A DNA stretch of 64,000 bases from an uncultured Eggerthellaceae bacterium (GTDB lineage Bacteria > Actinomycetota > Coriobacteriia > Coriobacteriales > Eggerthellaceae): the NCBI GenBank assembly GCA_910584145.1, contig CAJTXX010000004.1, forward strand, positions 1 to 64,000, in the 5' to 3' direction. This document shows, piece after piece, positions 41,215-48,709 of the stretch; the first letter of the stretch is position 1; the number at the start of each line of letters is the position of its first letter. The translations under genes were made by a program, and so were the position numbers. The notes beneath the pieces are model-generated. The model was not told the origin of the DNA and searched no databases. It saw only the letters and a program-made list of their open reading frames with translations.

Positions 41215-43893
41215 ATGAGCGTATTCGATGGCGCATGGCGCTTCCGGGGAACGTGGCGCGGCTACCAGCAGCGGGTGCTCGATGAGGCTCGCGACCATCT
41301 GGCCGATGGCAAGGCGCATATCGTGGCGGCACCGGGCTCGGGCAAGACGACGTTGGGCATCGAGCTCATCCGGCGCCTCGGCATGCGCTGCCTCGTGCTC
41401 TCTCCTACGATAACGATCCGCCAGCAATGGCTCTCGCGGGTGCAGGAGGATTTCCTCGACCCGGCCGCTGACTCGAGCATGTGGCTCTCGGATGATCTAG
41501 GCCACCCGCGCCCGATGACCTCCATCACCTATCAGGCGCTCTATCATGCCATGAAGGGCGAGGGTGGCGAAGGCGCTTCCGACGGAGCGAACGAGTCCGC
41601 CGCGCCTGCGGGCGACGACCGTCGCGATGCCGTCATCGCCGCGCTGCGCGATGCGGGCATCGGCACCCTCTGCCTCGACGAGGCGCATCACCTGCGCACC
41701 GAATGGCATCGCGCTGTCATGGATGTTCTGGAAGCGTTGCCGCATCTGAAGGTGGTGGCGCTCACCGCAACGCCGCCCTACGACAGCACGCCGGCGCAGT
41801 GGGCGCGCTATCAGGAGCTGTGCGGCCCGATCGACGCGGAGATATCCGTGCCGGAGCTCGTGTGCGAGAAGAGCCTGTGCCCCCATCAGGACTACATCCT
41901 CCTCAGCATGCCCGCGCTCGGGGAGTGCCAGGCCCTCCTCGATTCGTTCGACGCAGCGTGGGACTTCCTCGACGAGCTCAGCGTCGACGCGCGCTTCATC
42001 AACTGGCTGAGGGACCACCCGGGCCTCAACGACCCGCTCGGGCACAGCGACGAGCTGCTCGACGAGCCTGACGGCTTCACCGCGCTGCTGGTATTCGCCC
42101 AAGCCATCTTCGGCTCTGTGCCGCCTGCCGCCCGCAGGCTCATCGGGCGCCGGGGGAAGATGCCCGAACCGTCGCTCGTCTGGTTCGAAGCGCTCCTCCA
42201 AGGCATGCTCTTCAGCGAGGCTCCGTCCTTCGCGGTCGATGAGGAGCTGCGCGGATATGTCGCCGCCCGCGTGGGCGCGATCGGTGGTATCGTGCGCGGG
42301 AGGGTCGACCTCACGACCGATGAGAGAGCGAGAAAGGCGCTCGCCGCCAGCCGCAGCAAGCTTTTGAGCGTGGCGCGCATCGTCGATGCGGAATACCGCT
42401 CGCTCGGCCGAAGCCTTCGGCTGCTCGTGCTGTGCGACCACATCAAGAAGGAGGCGCTGGGTGCGGTGGGCGATGCTGGCGCGCATCTGCTCTCGCTCGG
42501 TGCGGTCCCGCTGTTCGAGGTCATCCGCCGCATGGGCATAGCAGGTGTGCGCCTCGGTATGATCTGCGGGAGCATGGTCATCGCGCCAGCCGCCGCCGCA
42601 CAGGAGCTGCAACAGGCATGCGCTCTCTCAGCGCCGCCGAAGCCATTGGGCGATGCTGATTACGCCATGCTGCCCATGCCCGCCGAAGCGCATGGCATGG
42701 TCGCGGCGATGACGGCCCTGTTCGACCGCGGCATCGTGAACGTGCTCGTGGGCACGAAGGCGCTCTTGGGTGAAGGGTGGGATGCGCCATGCGTCAACAC
42801 GCTCGTGCTGGCGACGCATGTGGGGTCGTTCATGCAGAGCAATCAGATGCGCGGCCGCGCCATCCGCATGCAGCGGGGCAATCCTACCAAGGCGAGCAAC
42901 ATCTGGCATCTCGCCTGCATCCCGCCTGCGACATGGCGGGGATGGGGAGCGTCAGCGCATCTCGGCGGCGACTTCGAGATGCTAGAGCGGCGCTTCGACA
43001 CGTTCCTCGGCATCTCCTATGCCGACGACCTCATCGTGAGCGGTCTGAATCGGCTCGATATGCCGAGCTCGATAGCTTCTCCCCTCGATATGGAGGCGGC
43101 GAATGAGCGCACGTTCGAGCGTGCCGCCAGCCGCAGCGAGCTGGCGGAGAAGTGGGAGCGGTCACTCGCGGTAGCCGGCCCGCACCTGCGCGTGGAAGAG
43201 GCGGTGGGTGAGCCTCGGGGCGGCGACCCGTTGCGCTTCGCGTTCGCCAACCATCTGCTCCTCGGGTTGCTCGGCTTCGGCGCGTTCGTTCTATCCAGCA
43301 TCTGGGAGATCATGCTCGATCTGGGGAGCCAAGGTGCGATGACGTCCGACATGCTCATAGCCGGCTTCGCCATGATATGCTCGCTCGCCGTGGTGACGGT
43401 ATGCGCTTATCGGGTCATCGATCTGCTCACGCCTGGGCGTCGCCTGCGCCGGGTAGCGGCTGCGGTGGTGCAGGCGCTGAAGCTGGGTGGGAAGCTCGAC
43501 CGCCCCGCGGAGGCATCGCTCGGCTACAGCAGCGCGCTACCGGGCTGTGCGAGCGTGCATCTCGAAGGCGGCTCCTTGCGCGACAAAGCCCTGTTCGCCA
43601 ACGCGATGGAAGAGCTCCTCGGCCCGGTGGGCAACCCGCGCTATCTTCTCAAGCGCGCCGGGCTCCGGCCCTTCTTCGACACGTTCTCCGTGCCGAGCGC
43701 ATTCGGCGGTTGCAAGGCGGATGCCGAGCTGTTCAGGCGCATCGTCGGCCGCGCGCTCGGCCGCTATCGGCTCGTCTATACCCGCATGCCCGAGGGAAGG
43801 CGCACGCTGCTCAAAGCGCGTTGGAGGTCGTTCGGCACGGTGAACCAGAAGCTGCTCACCCGCATCAGGTTCGCCAAAGGCTCCTTCACCTGA
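41215..43893 (+). CDS. SF2 (DEAH) helicase with C-terminal membrane segments
   Basis: 892 residues. An SF2 helicase/ResIII-type ATPase: Walker A APGSGKTT (39-46), DEAH (155-158), motif III ALTATPP, motif V VGTKALLGEGWDAP and motif VI QMRGRAIR (~544-551). An unusual C-terminal region follows: two hydrophobic helices (HLLLGLLGFGAFVLSSIW near 680-698; LIAGFAMICSLAVVTVCAY near 714-733) and a ~150-residue terminal domain of unknown fold. No nuclease or methylase motif is visible. ATG 41215 follows AAGGGACGGGG. The gene stands alone between thioredoxin and convergent fetB. The architecture suggests a membrane-bound nucleic-acid ATPase, possibly a defence or DNA-uptake factor. Confidence 0.85.
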   Translation: MSVFDGAWRFRGTWRGYQQRVLDEARDHLADGKAHIVAAPGSGKTTLGIELIRRLGMRCLVLSPTITIRQQWLSRVQEDFLDPAADSSMWLSDDLGHPRPMTSITYQALYHAMKGEGGEGASDGANESAAPAGDDRRDAVIAALRDAGIGTLCLDEAHHLRTEWHRAVMDVLEALPHLKVVALTATPPYDSTPAQWARYQELCGPIDAEISVPELVCEKSLCPHQDYILLSMPALGECQALLDSFDAAWDFLDELSVDARFINWLRDHPGLNDPLGHSDELLDEPDGFTALLVFAQAIFGSVPPAARRLIGRRGKMPEPSLVWFEALLQGMLFSEAPSFAVDEELRGYVAARVGAIGGIVRGRVDLTTDERARKALAASRSKLLSVARIVDAEYRSLGRSLRLLVLCDHIKKEALGAVGDAGAHLLSLGAVPLFEVIRRMGIAGVRLGMICGSMVIAPAAAAQELQQACALSAPPKPLGDADYAMLPMPAEAHGMVAAMTALFDRGIVNVLVGTKALLGEGWDAPCVNTLVLATHVGSFMQSNQMRGRAIRMQRGNPTKASNIWHLACIPPATWRGWGASAHLGGDFEMLERRFDTFLGISYADDLIVSGLNRLDMPSSIASPLDMEAANERTFERAASRSELAEKWERSLAVAGPHLRVEEAVGEPRGGDPLRFAFANHLLLGLLGFGAFVLSSIWEIMLDLGSQGAMTSDMLIAGFAMICSLAVVTVCAYRVIDLLTPGRRLRRVAAAVVQALKLGGKLDRPAEASLGYSSALPGCASVHLEGGSLRDKALFANAMEELLGPVGNPRYLLKRAGLRPFFDTFSVPSAFGGCKADAELFRRIVGRALGRYRLVYTRMPEGRRTLLKARWRSFGTVNQKLLTRIRFAKGSFT

Positions 43894-43910
43894 TGCGGTG
43901 GGCGCTCTGC

Positions 43911-44702
43911 TCAGCGGAGGGCGGGATCGAGGAAGTAGCCTTCGGCCGAGAAGCGCTTGCGGAAGGCGAGGAAGCTTATCATCACGATGGCGAGCGTGGT
44001 GGCGGCTGACATCATCAGCAGCACGACGATCTGGTACTTCGCGGCTATCACAGGGTCGGCACCGGCTAGTATCTGACCGCTCATCATGCCCGGTATCTGC
44101 ACGATGCCGGCGGCGCACATGGTGGAGAGCGTCGGCAGGATGCCGGCGCCTACTGCGGCGCGTATGGAAGGCAGCGCGGCTTCGCGCGGCGTGGCGCCGA
44201 GCGCGATGAGCGAGAACATCTCGTCGGCGCGGCTGTCCATGTCGGCGAAGAGGCGGTCGATGGCAACGGCGGTGGCGGACATGGTGTTCCCGAGCGCCAT
44301 GCCGGCGATGGGCAGCAGCTGCCGCGCGCTGTACCAGGGGTCGGGCTGGATGACGCCCTCTACCACGATGAACGCGATGACCATCGACGAGACGAGCAGC
44401 GACGCGAATATGGAGGGCCACAAGCCCTGCACCTGCTGCTTCACGCGGCTCACGGCTATCTGGGCCGCGCAGATGGCCATGATGAGCAGCACGAGCAGCA
44501 CGAGCCACCAGCTCTGGTAGCGGAACAGGTAGATCAGCAGGAAGCCCATCGCCAGCAGCTGCACGAACGCGCGCAGCGCCGAGGTGATGATGTTCTTCTC
44601 TTGCCCCAGCGCGAGCTTCCACGACACGAAGCCCGCCACCAGCATGAGCGCGCTGGCGGCGAAGAGCTCGGGGTAGCCTATGTCGATGACGCCGCCATCC
44701 AT
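43911..44702 (-). CDS. fetB: FetB-like iron-export ABC permease
   Basis: 263 residues, about six to seven membrane helices; family UPF0014/FetB. Seen: LGQEKNIITSALRAFVQLLAMGFLLIYLF, GNTMSATAVAIDRLFADM, LIALGATPREAALPSIRAA and the PGMMSGQILAGADPVIAAKYQIVV block that marks FetB. FetAB exports iron and raises peroxide tolerance in E. coli. ATG 44702 overlaps the fetA stop by one base (TGATG), and GGGAGG lies upstream, so the two are translationally coupled. It converges on the helicase gene with a 17-bp gap. Confidence 0.9.
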   Translation of the reverse strand: MDGGVIDIGYPELFAASALMLVAGFVSWKLALGQEKNIITSALRAFVQLLAMGFLLIYLFRYQSWWLVLLVLLIMAICAAQIAVSRVKQQVQGLWPSIFASLLVSSMVIAFIVVEGVIQPDPWYSARQLLPIAGMALGNTMSATAVAIDRLFADMDSRADEMFSLIALGATPREAALPSIRAAVGAGILPTLSTMCAAGIVQIPGMMSGQILAGADPVIAAKYQIVVLLMMSAATTLAIVMISFLAFRKRFSAEGYFLDPALR

Positions 44703-45379
44703 CAGGCGCCTCCCTTCGCCGGCAGCGCGGAGAGCCGCCCGGCTTCCAGATGGTATATGGTCGAGGCGCGCCCGTCGGGCGGCCGGTGCCTGATGCGCAG
44801 GCAGGTGGTGCGCGCATCTGCTAGGGAGGCGGTCAGGTCGCCCACGGCCTGCGCCGAGGCGTCGTCGAGCGCGGCGTCCACCTCGTCGAGCAGCAGCACC
44901 GCGGGTCTGGTGGCGAATGCGCGCACGAGCGCCACGCGTGCTGCTTGGCCGCCGGAGAGCTTCGCCGCATCGCGGTCGAGGCCCGCATCGAGCGCGGCGG
45001 CAGCGAGCAGCTCCTCGAGCTCGGCATCGGAGGGTGCGGGCCGGTCGCGGTTCACCTTGAGCGTCCAGGGGAGCAGCAGGTTGTCGCGGATGGTGCCGGG
45101 CACGAGGCTCGCGCGCTGGGGCACCAGGCAGACGCGCCGCCGCCATTCCTGGCAGGTGAAGCCGCTGCTCTCGGCGTCATCCAGCAGCAGCCGCCCGCGC
45201 TCGATGGGCATCATGCGGGCGCAAGCGCGCAGGAGCATCGACTTGCCCGCGCCCGATGGCCCGGTCAGATCGTAGATGCGCCCGGCTTCCAGGCAGAAGG
45301 AGATATCGGCGAGCCGTGTTGCCGACCCATCGGTGCCCTCGTAGGCGACCGTCAAACCTTGAACCTCGAAAAGCGGCAT
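44702..45379 (-). CDS. fetA: FetA-like ABC transporter ATP-binding protein
   Basis: 225 residues. Walker A GPSGAGKSMLL (~39), Q-loop CLVPQRASLVPGTI, signature KLSGGQAARVALVRAF, Walker B AVLLLDEVDAAL and a late His in RIRHRPP. The size and the FetB partner identify the iron-export ABC system. ATG 45379 has AGGAAGGGAG-like sequence upstream. The pair lies on the minus strand, divergent from mutY. No regulator is next to it, but the gap to mutY holds an AT-rich TATGTT box. Confidence 0.9.
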   Translation of the reverse strand: MPLFEVQGLTVAYEGTDGSATRLADISFCLEAGRIYDLTGPSGAGKSMLLRACARMMPIERGRLLLDDAESSGFTCQEWRRRVCLVPQRASLVPGTIRDNLLLPWTLKVNRDRPAPSDAELEELLAAAALDAGLDRDAAKLSGGQAARVALVRAFATRPAVLLLDEVDAALDDASAQAVGDLTASLADARTTCLRIRHRPPDGRASTIYHLEAGRLSALPAKGGA

Positions 45380-45449
45380 GGCTCCCTTCCTGACCTTTCG
45401 GTGCGCTGCGGCCAGCAGAGCGCTGGCGATTATGTTCTAATGGCACATT

Positions 45450-46346
45450 ATGGCAAAGACTTCCTTCCAAGTGGTGCGCGACGATGCGCTATGGCCGTGC
45501 GGCGATGTGGATCGCGCGGCGTTCATCGCGCGCGTGTGGGAAGAGGGCGCCGAGCACTACCGCGACCTGCCGTGGCGGGGGATCGATGACGCTTATGCGG
45601 TGCTCGTCTCCGAGGTGATGCTCCAGCAGACGCAGGTGGCGCGGGTGGAGAAGTACTGGTCGCGCTTCTTGGAGGCGTTCCCGACGGTGGGAGCGCTCGC
45701 GGCCGGCAGCGTCGCCGAGGTGCTGGCGCTGTGGCAAGGGCTCGGCTACAACCGCCGCGCGCTCTCGCTGAAACGGGCGGCCGAGCAGGTGGCGGCCGCG
45801 GGCAGCGCGCAGCTCCCCGCGACGTTCGACGGGCTGGTGGCCCTGCCGGGCATCGGGCCCGCCACGGCGGCGGGTGTGATGGCATTCGCCTACGAGCAGC
45901 CGGCGGTGTACGTGGAGACGAACGTGCGCGCCGTGTTCCTGCACGAGCTCTTTCCCGAGGCCGACAAGGTGCCCGATGCCGACCTGCTGCCGTACGTGGC
46001 CGACACGGCTAGCACGACCGATTCGCGCGGCTGGTATTATGCGTTGCTCGACTACGGCGCGGCGTTGAAGCGCAGCGGCATCAACCCCACGCGGGCGAGC
46101 GCCGCCTATAGCCGGCAGTCGGCCTTCGAGGGCTCGCGCCGCCAGAAGCGCGCCGAGCTGGTGCGCATCGCGCTGGCAGCACCGGAGGGCATAGCGGAGG
46201 ACGAGGCGCGTCGCGCGCTCGACGCTGCGGAAGCGGCAGGTGGCCGCGGCCCGGTCGACCCGGCGCTCTTCGATGCTATCGTCGCCGACCTGGTGCGCGA
46301 GGGCTTCCTCGCACGCGATGGCGCCACCCTCGCCGTCTCCGGGTAA
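45450..46346 (+). CDS. mutY: MutY-like adenine DNA glycosylase lacking the Fe-S cluster
   Basis: 298 residues. HhH-GPD glycosylase core: YAVLVSEVMLQQTQVARV with the MutY catalytic Glu, WQGLGYNRRALSLKRAA, and hairpin LPGIGPATAAGVM. Two departures from E. coli MutY: the catalytic Asp of ILDGNV is Glu here (VYVETNVRAV), and the four 4Fe-4S cysteines after MDLGA are absent (LLDYGAALKRSG). There is no C-terminal NUDIX-like domain; instead a short helical/winged end. Clusterless MutY relatives exist, so A:8-oxoG repair is likely but not certain. ATG 45450 has no ribosome site. Confidence 0.82.
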   Translation: MAKTSFQVVRDDALWPCGDVDRAAFIARVWEEGAEHYRDLPWRGIDDAYAVLVSEVMLQQTQVARVEKYWSRFLEAFPTVGALAAGSVAEVLALWQGLGYNRRALSLKRAAEQVAAAGSAQLPATFDGLVALPGIGPATAAGVMAFAYEQPAVYVETNVRAVFLHELFPEADKVPDADLLPYVADTASTTDSRGWYYALLDYGAALKRSGINPTRASAAYSRQSAFEGSRRQKRAELVRIALAAPEGIAEDEARRALDAAEAAGGRGPVDPALFDAIVADLVREGFLARDGATLAVSG

Positions 46347-46369
46347 GGCGGATGCCCGCCGCCGCTTGG

Positions 46370-46375
46370 TATAAT
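46370..46375 (+). promoter_or_regulatory. Leaderless -10 box for NYN gene
   Basis: A perfect TATAAT 7 nt before ATG 46383, with no ribosome site between. Confidence 0.65.
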
Positions 46376-46382
46376 CGGGGCT

Positions 46383-46922
46383 ATGAAGACACGGAAGAGA
46401 CTGCTGATCGTCGATGGGTACAACGTGCTGCGCTCCGGCAGCCGGTACGCGCGCATCTCGCTGCCCGACTACACCGATGACACCTTCAACGCCGCGCGCG
46501 AGCGCCTCATCAACGATGTCATCAACTACGCGGGGCGCGATATGCAGGCCATCGTGGTGTTCGACGGGAAGGGCAACCAGTATTCGGAGGGCCAGCCCGA
46601 GAGCATCGGCGGGGTGAAGGTGATATTCTCGCCCGCTGGCCAGATAGCCGACCGCGTGATAGAGAAGCTGGCGCACGACGCGCGCGAGCGCAATGTGGAG
46701 ACGATGGTGGTCACCAGCGACAGCACCATCCAAGATACCGTGTTCGGCGACGGCGTCGATCGCATGAGCGCCGAGGGCTTCTGCCGCGAGATGGAGCTCC
46801 ACTACGACAGCGCCCGTCTCGACGAGAAGCCCGTCGTGGCCCGCAAGAGCACCATAGCCGGCCGCATCAGCCCCGATGCCCTAGAGAAGCTGAGAGCCCT
46901 CAGGGACTCGGGCTGCTCCTAA
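46383..46922 (+). CDS. NYN-domain (YacP/Rae1-like) RNA-binding nuclease family protein
   Basis: 179 residues. The NYN/PIN-like fold starts with LLIVDGYNVLRSG, and further acidic residues follow in VVFDGKGNQYSEG, GQIADRVIEKL and VVTSDSTIQDTVFG, the pattern of YacP/Rae1, a ribosome-associated endonuclease in Firmicutes. The chain ends in an Arg/Leu-rich helix. The TATAAT box 7 nt upstream implies a leaderless message. It lies 36 bp after mutY and converges on the response regulator. Endonuclease activity is inferred from the family, and the RNA target is unknown. Confidence 0.85.
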   Translation: MKTRKRLLIVDGYNVLRSGSRYARISLPDYTDDTFNAARERLINDVINYAGRDMQAIVVFDGKGNQYSEGQPESIGGVKVIFSPAGQIADRVIEKLAHDARERNVETMVVTSDSTIQDTVFGDGVDRMSAEGFCREMELHYDSARLDEKPVVARKSTIAGRISPDALEKLRALRDSGCS

Positions 46923-46933
46923 CGCTTCCCGGC

Positions 46934-46961
46934 AAAAAAAAGAACCCCTTTCGGGGCTCTT
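46934..46961 (-). terminator. Intrinsic terminator of the response-regulator gene
   Basis: Stem 46940-46948 with 46953-46961 (one mismatch), loop TTTC. On the minus strand it is followed by an eight-T run (complement of 46934-46941). It begins 4 nt beyond the gene's stop. Confidence 0.88.
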
Positions 46962-46965
46962 CTCG

Positions 46966-47667
46966 CTAGTCGTTCACTACTTTGAAGCGGTAGCCGTAGC
47001 CTCGCACCGTTTCCACGAGGCCGGAATCGTAGCCGGCGTCGGATATCTTGTCGCGCAGGCGCTTGATGTGCGTGTCGACCGTCTTCGTCTCGGTCAGGTA
47101 CTCCCAGCCCCATGCGTCGCGCAGCAGGTCTTCGCGGCTGACCACCTTGCCGGCGTTCTTCATCAGTGAGGCCAGCAGCTCGAACTCGCGCGGGGTCAGG
47201 TCTATCTCACCGATGCTGCCGGCTGCCGTATGCGCGTCCTCGTCGAGCGTGATGCCGCTGACCGTCACCTGGTTGTGGGCGCCGCCCACCTCGCCAGCGC
47301 CGCGGCGCAGCAGGGCGCGCACGCGGGCCACCAGCTCGCGCACGCCGAAGGGCTTCGACAGATAGTCGTCGCCGCCGATCTCCAGCCCGACCACCTTGTC
47401 GAGCTCGGTGTCGCGGGCCGACAGGAACAGCACCGGCGACGAGGTGGTGGCGCGCAGACGGCGGCACAGCTCGTAGCCGTCGATGCCGGGCAGCATGATG
47501 TCGAGTATGTACAGGTCGTAGTCGCTCTGGCCTGCGAGCGCGAGGGCGTCCTCGCCGTTCTTCGCGATATCTACCGCGTAACCTTCGGTCTTAAGCGCAT
47601 AACCTACGAAATCGGTGATAGTAGCTTCGTCGTCCACAACGAGGATACGGCTTGCTGTGTCGCTCAT
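46966..47667 (-). CDS. OmpR/PhoB-family response regulator
   Basis: 233 residues. Receiver domain: ILVVDDEATITDFV (acidic pocket), phosphoacceptor Asp in LYILDIMLPGIDGYEL, Thr/Ser and Lys in VLFLSARDTE and YLSKPFGVREL. A winged-helix output domain follows: EIDLTPREFELLASLMKNAGKVVSREDLLRDAWG and VDTHIKRLRDKI, VRGYGYRF. ATG 47667 has GAGG upstream; a longer open frame to 48033 overlaps coaX and is rejected. No sensor kinase gene is adjacent in the window, so its signal is unknown. Confidence 0.93.
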   Translation of the reverse strand: MSDTASRILVVDDEATITDFVGYALKTEGYAVDIAKNGEDALALAGQSDYDLYILDIMLPGIDGYELCRRLRATTSSPVLFLSARDTELDKVVGLEIGGDDYLSKPFGVRELVARVRALLRRGAGEVGGAHNQVTVSGITLDEDAHTAAGSIGEIDLTPREFELLASLMKNAGKVVSREDLLRDAWGWEYLTETKTVDTHIKRLRDKISDAGYDSGLVETVRGYGYRFKVVND

Positions 47668-47791
47668 ATGAGGCCTCTTCTTCCAACCATAACGAAACGA
47701 AAACCAAAGCTCGATGCTCGGTGCATCAAGGTAATATATTAGCCGAAATCCTATCATCGCGGTATCTGAACATAGCGGGGGACGTGGAAAA

Positions 47792-48568
47792 ATGCTGCTT
47801 ACGGTCGACGTAGGGAATACGCAGACGGTGGTCGGGGTGTACGCCGGCGCGGAGCTTGCGAGCATGTGGCGCCTCGCCACCGATCGGGCATGCACGCCCG
47901 ACGAGATACGCGTGAACCTGATACCGCTGTTCCAATCGGCGGGCCTGTCATTTCCGGAAGTGCGGCGCGCGGCGCTGTCATCGGTGGTGCCGCAGCTGAC
48001 CGACGCATGGCGCGAGGCGGTGCGGGCGTGCATCGGCGTGGACGTGCTGGTGTGCAGCGCGCAGACAGCCGGCGAGCTGTTCAGCGCCGATTACCCGAAC
48101 CCTTCCGAGATAGGCGCCGACCGCGTGGCTGACGCCGTGGCGATGAAGGCGCTCTACGGCTGCCCCAGCGTGGTGGTCGATTTCGGCACTGCGACGAACA
48201 TAGAGGTGATCGACGCGCGCGGCTGCTTCGTGGGCGGCATCATAGCGCCGGGGTTGCAGACCTCCGCGCAGACGCTGTTCTCCCGGGGGGCGCAACTGCA
48301 CGCAGTGGCGCTCGACGCTCCGCGCGAGGTCATCGGGAAGAACACGGTGGAGGCCATGCAATCCGGCCTCGTGCTCGGCGAGGTGGACCGGGTGGAGGGC
48401 TTGCTGCGCCGCGTGTTCGACCAGCTCGGCTACGAGGCCGTCGTGGTGGCCACCGGCGGCTTGGCGCCGCTGATAGCCGCGCATTCGGAGCTGATATCGC
48501 ACGTGAACCCGCAGCTGACGCTCGAAGGGCTGCGCCTGATATCGCAGCGCGCCGCGAACGGCTCCTGA
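47792..48568 (+). CDS. coaX: Type III pantothenate kinase
   Basis: 258 residues, CoaX family, first step of coenzyme A synthesis. Seen: LTVDVGNTQTVVGVY at the N-terminus (ATP phosphate site), then SSVVPQLTDAWREAV, YPNPSEIGADRVADAVAM, VVVDFGTATNIEVID and GGIIAPGLQTSAQTLF, and a late VATGGLAPLIA. Type III enzymes need a monovalent cation and are not feedback-inhibited by CoA. GGGGGACG lies upstream of ATG 47792. It is divergent from the response regulator; a TAATATATTA stretch at 47732-47741 may hold that gene's promoter. Confidence 0.95.
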   Translation: MLLTVDVGNTQTVVGVYAGAELASMWRLATDRACTPDEIRVNLIPLFQSAGLSFPEVRRAALSSVVPQLTDAWREAVRACIGVDVLVCSAQTAGELFSADYPNPSEIGADRVADAVAMKALYGCPSVVVDFGTATNIEVIDARGCFVGGIIAPGLQTSAQTLFSRGAQLHAVALDAPREVIGKNTVEAMQSGLVLGEVDRVEGLLRRVFDQLGYEAVVVATGGLAPLIAAHSELISHVNPQLTLEGLRLISQRAANGS

Positions 48569-48709
48569 TGCCGGCGCTGTGGCACGCACCCCGCACCCGC
48601 CATCCGTTGCCCACGGAAAACGGCAGCCTGCCGCCTTCGCGCGAGCACGCTGCGCGCATCGCGCTAGAATCGGCTACGACCGCACATCCACTGCCGCGAG
48701 GAGGACTGC

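Noticed and set aside
46966..48033. Long N-terminal extension of the response regulator
   Set aside because: It overlaps coaX; the receiver domain begins right after ATG 47667, which has a ribosome site.
48569..48709. Possible tetrahydrofolate riboswitch before fhs
   Set aside because: The conserved core of known THF riboswitches was not found; only a TAGAAT -10-like box and a ribosome site are seen.
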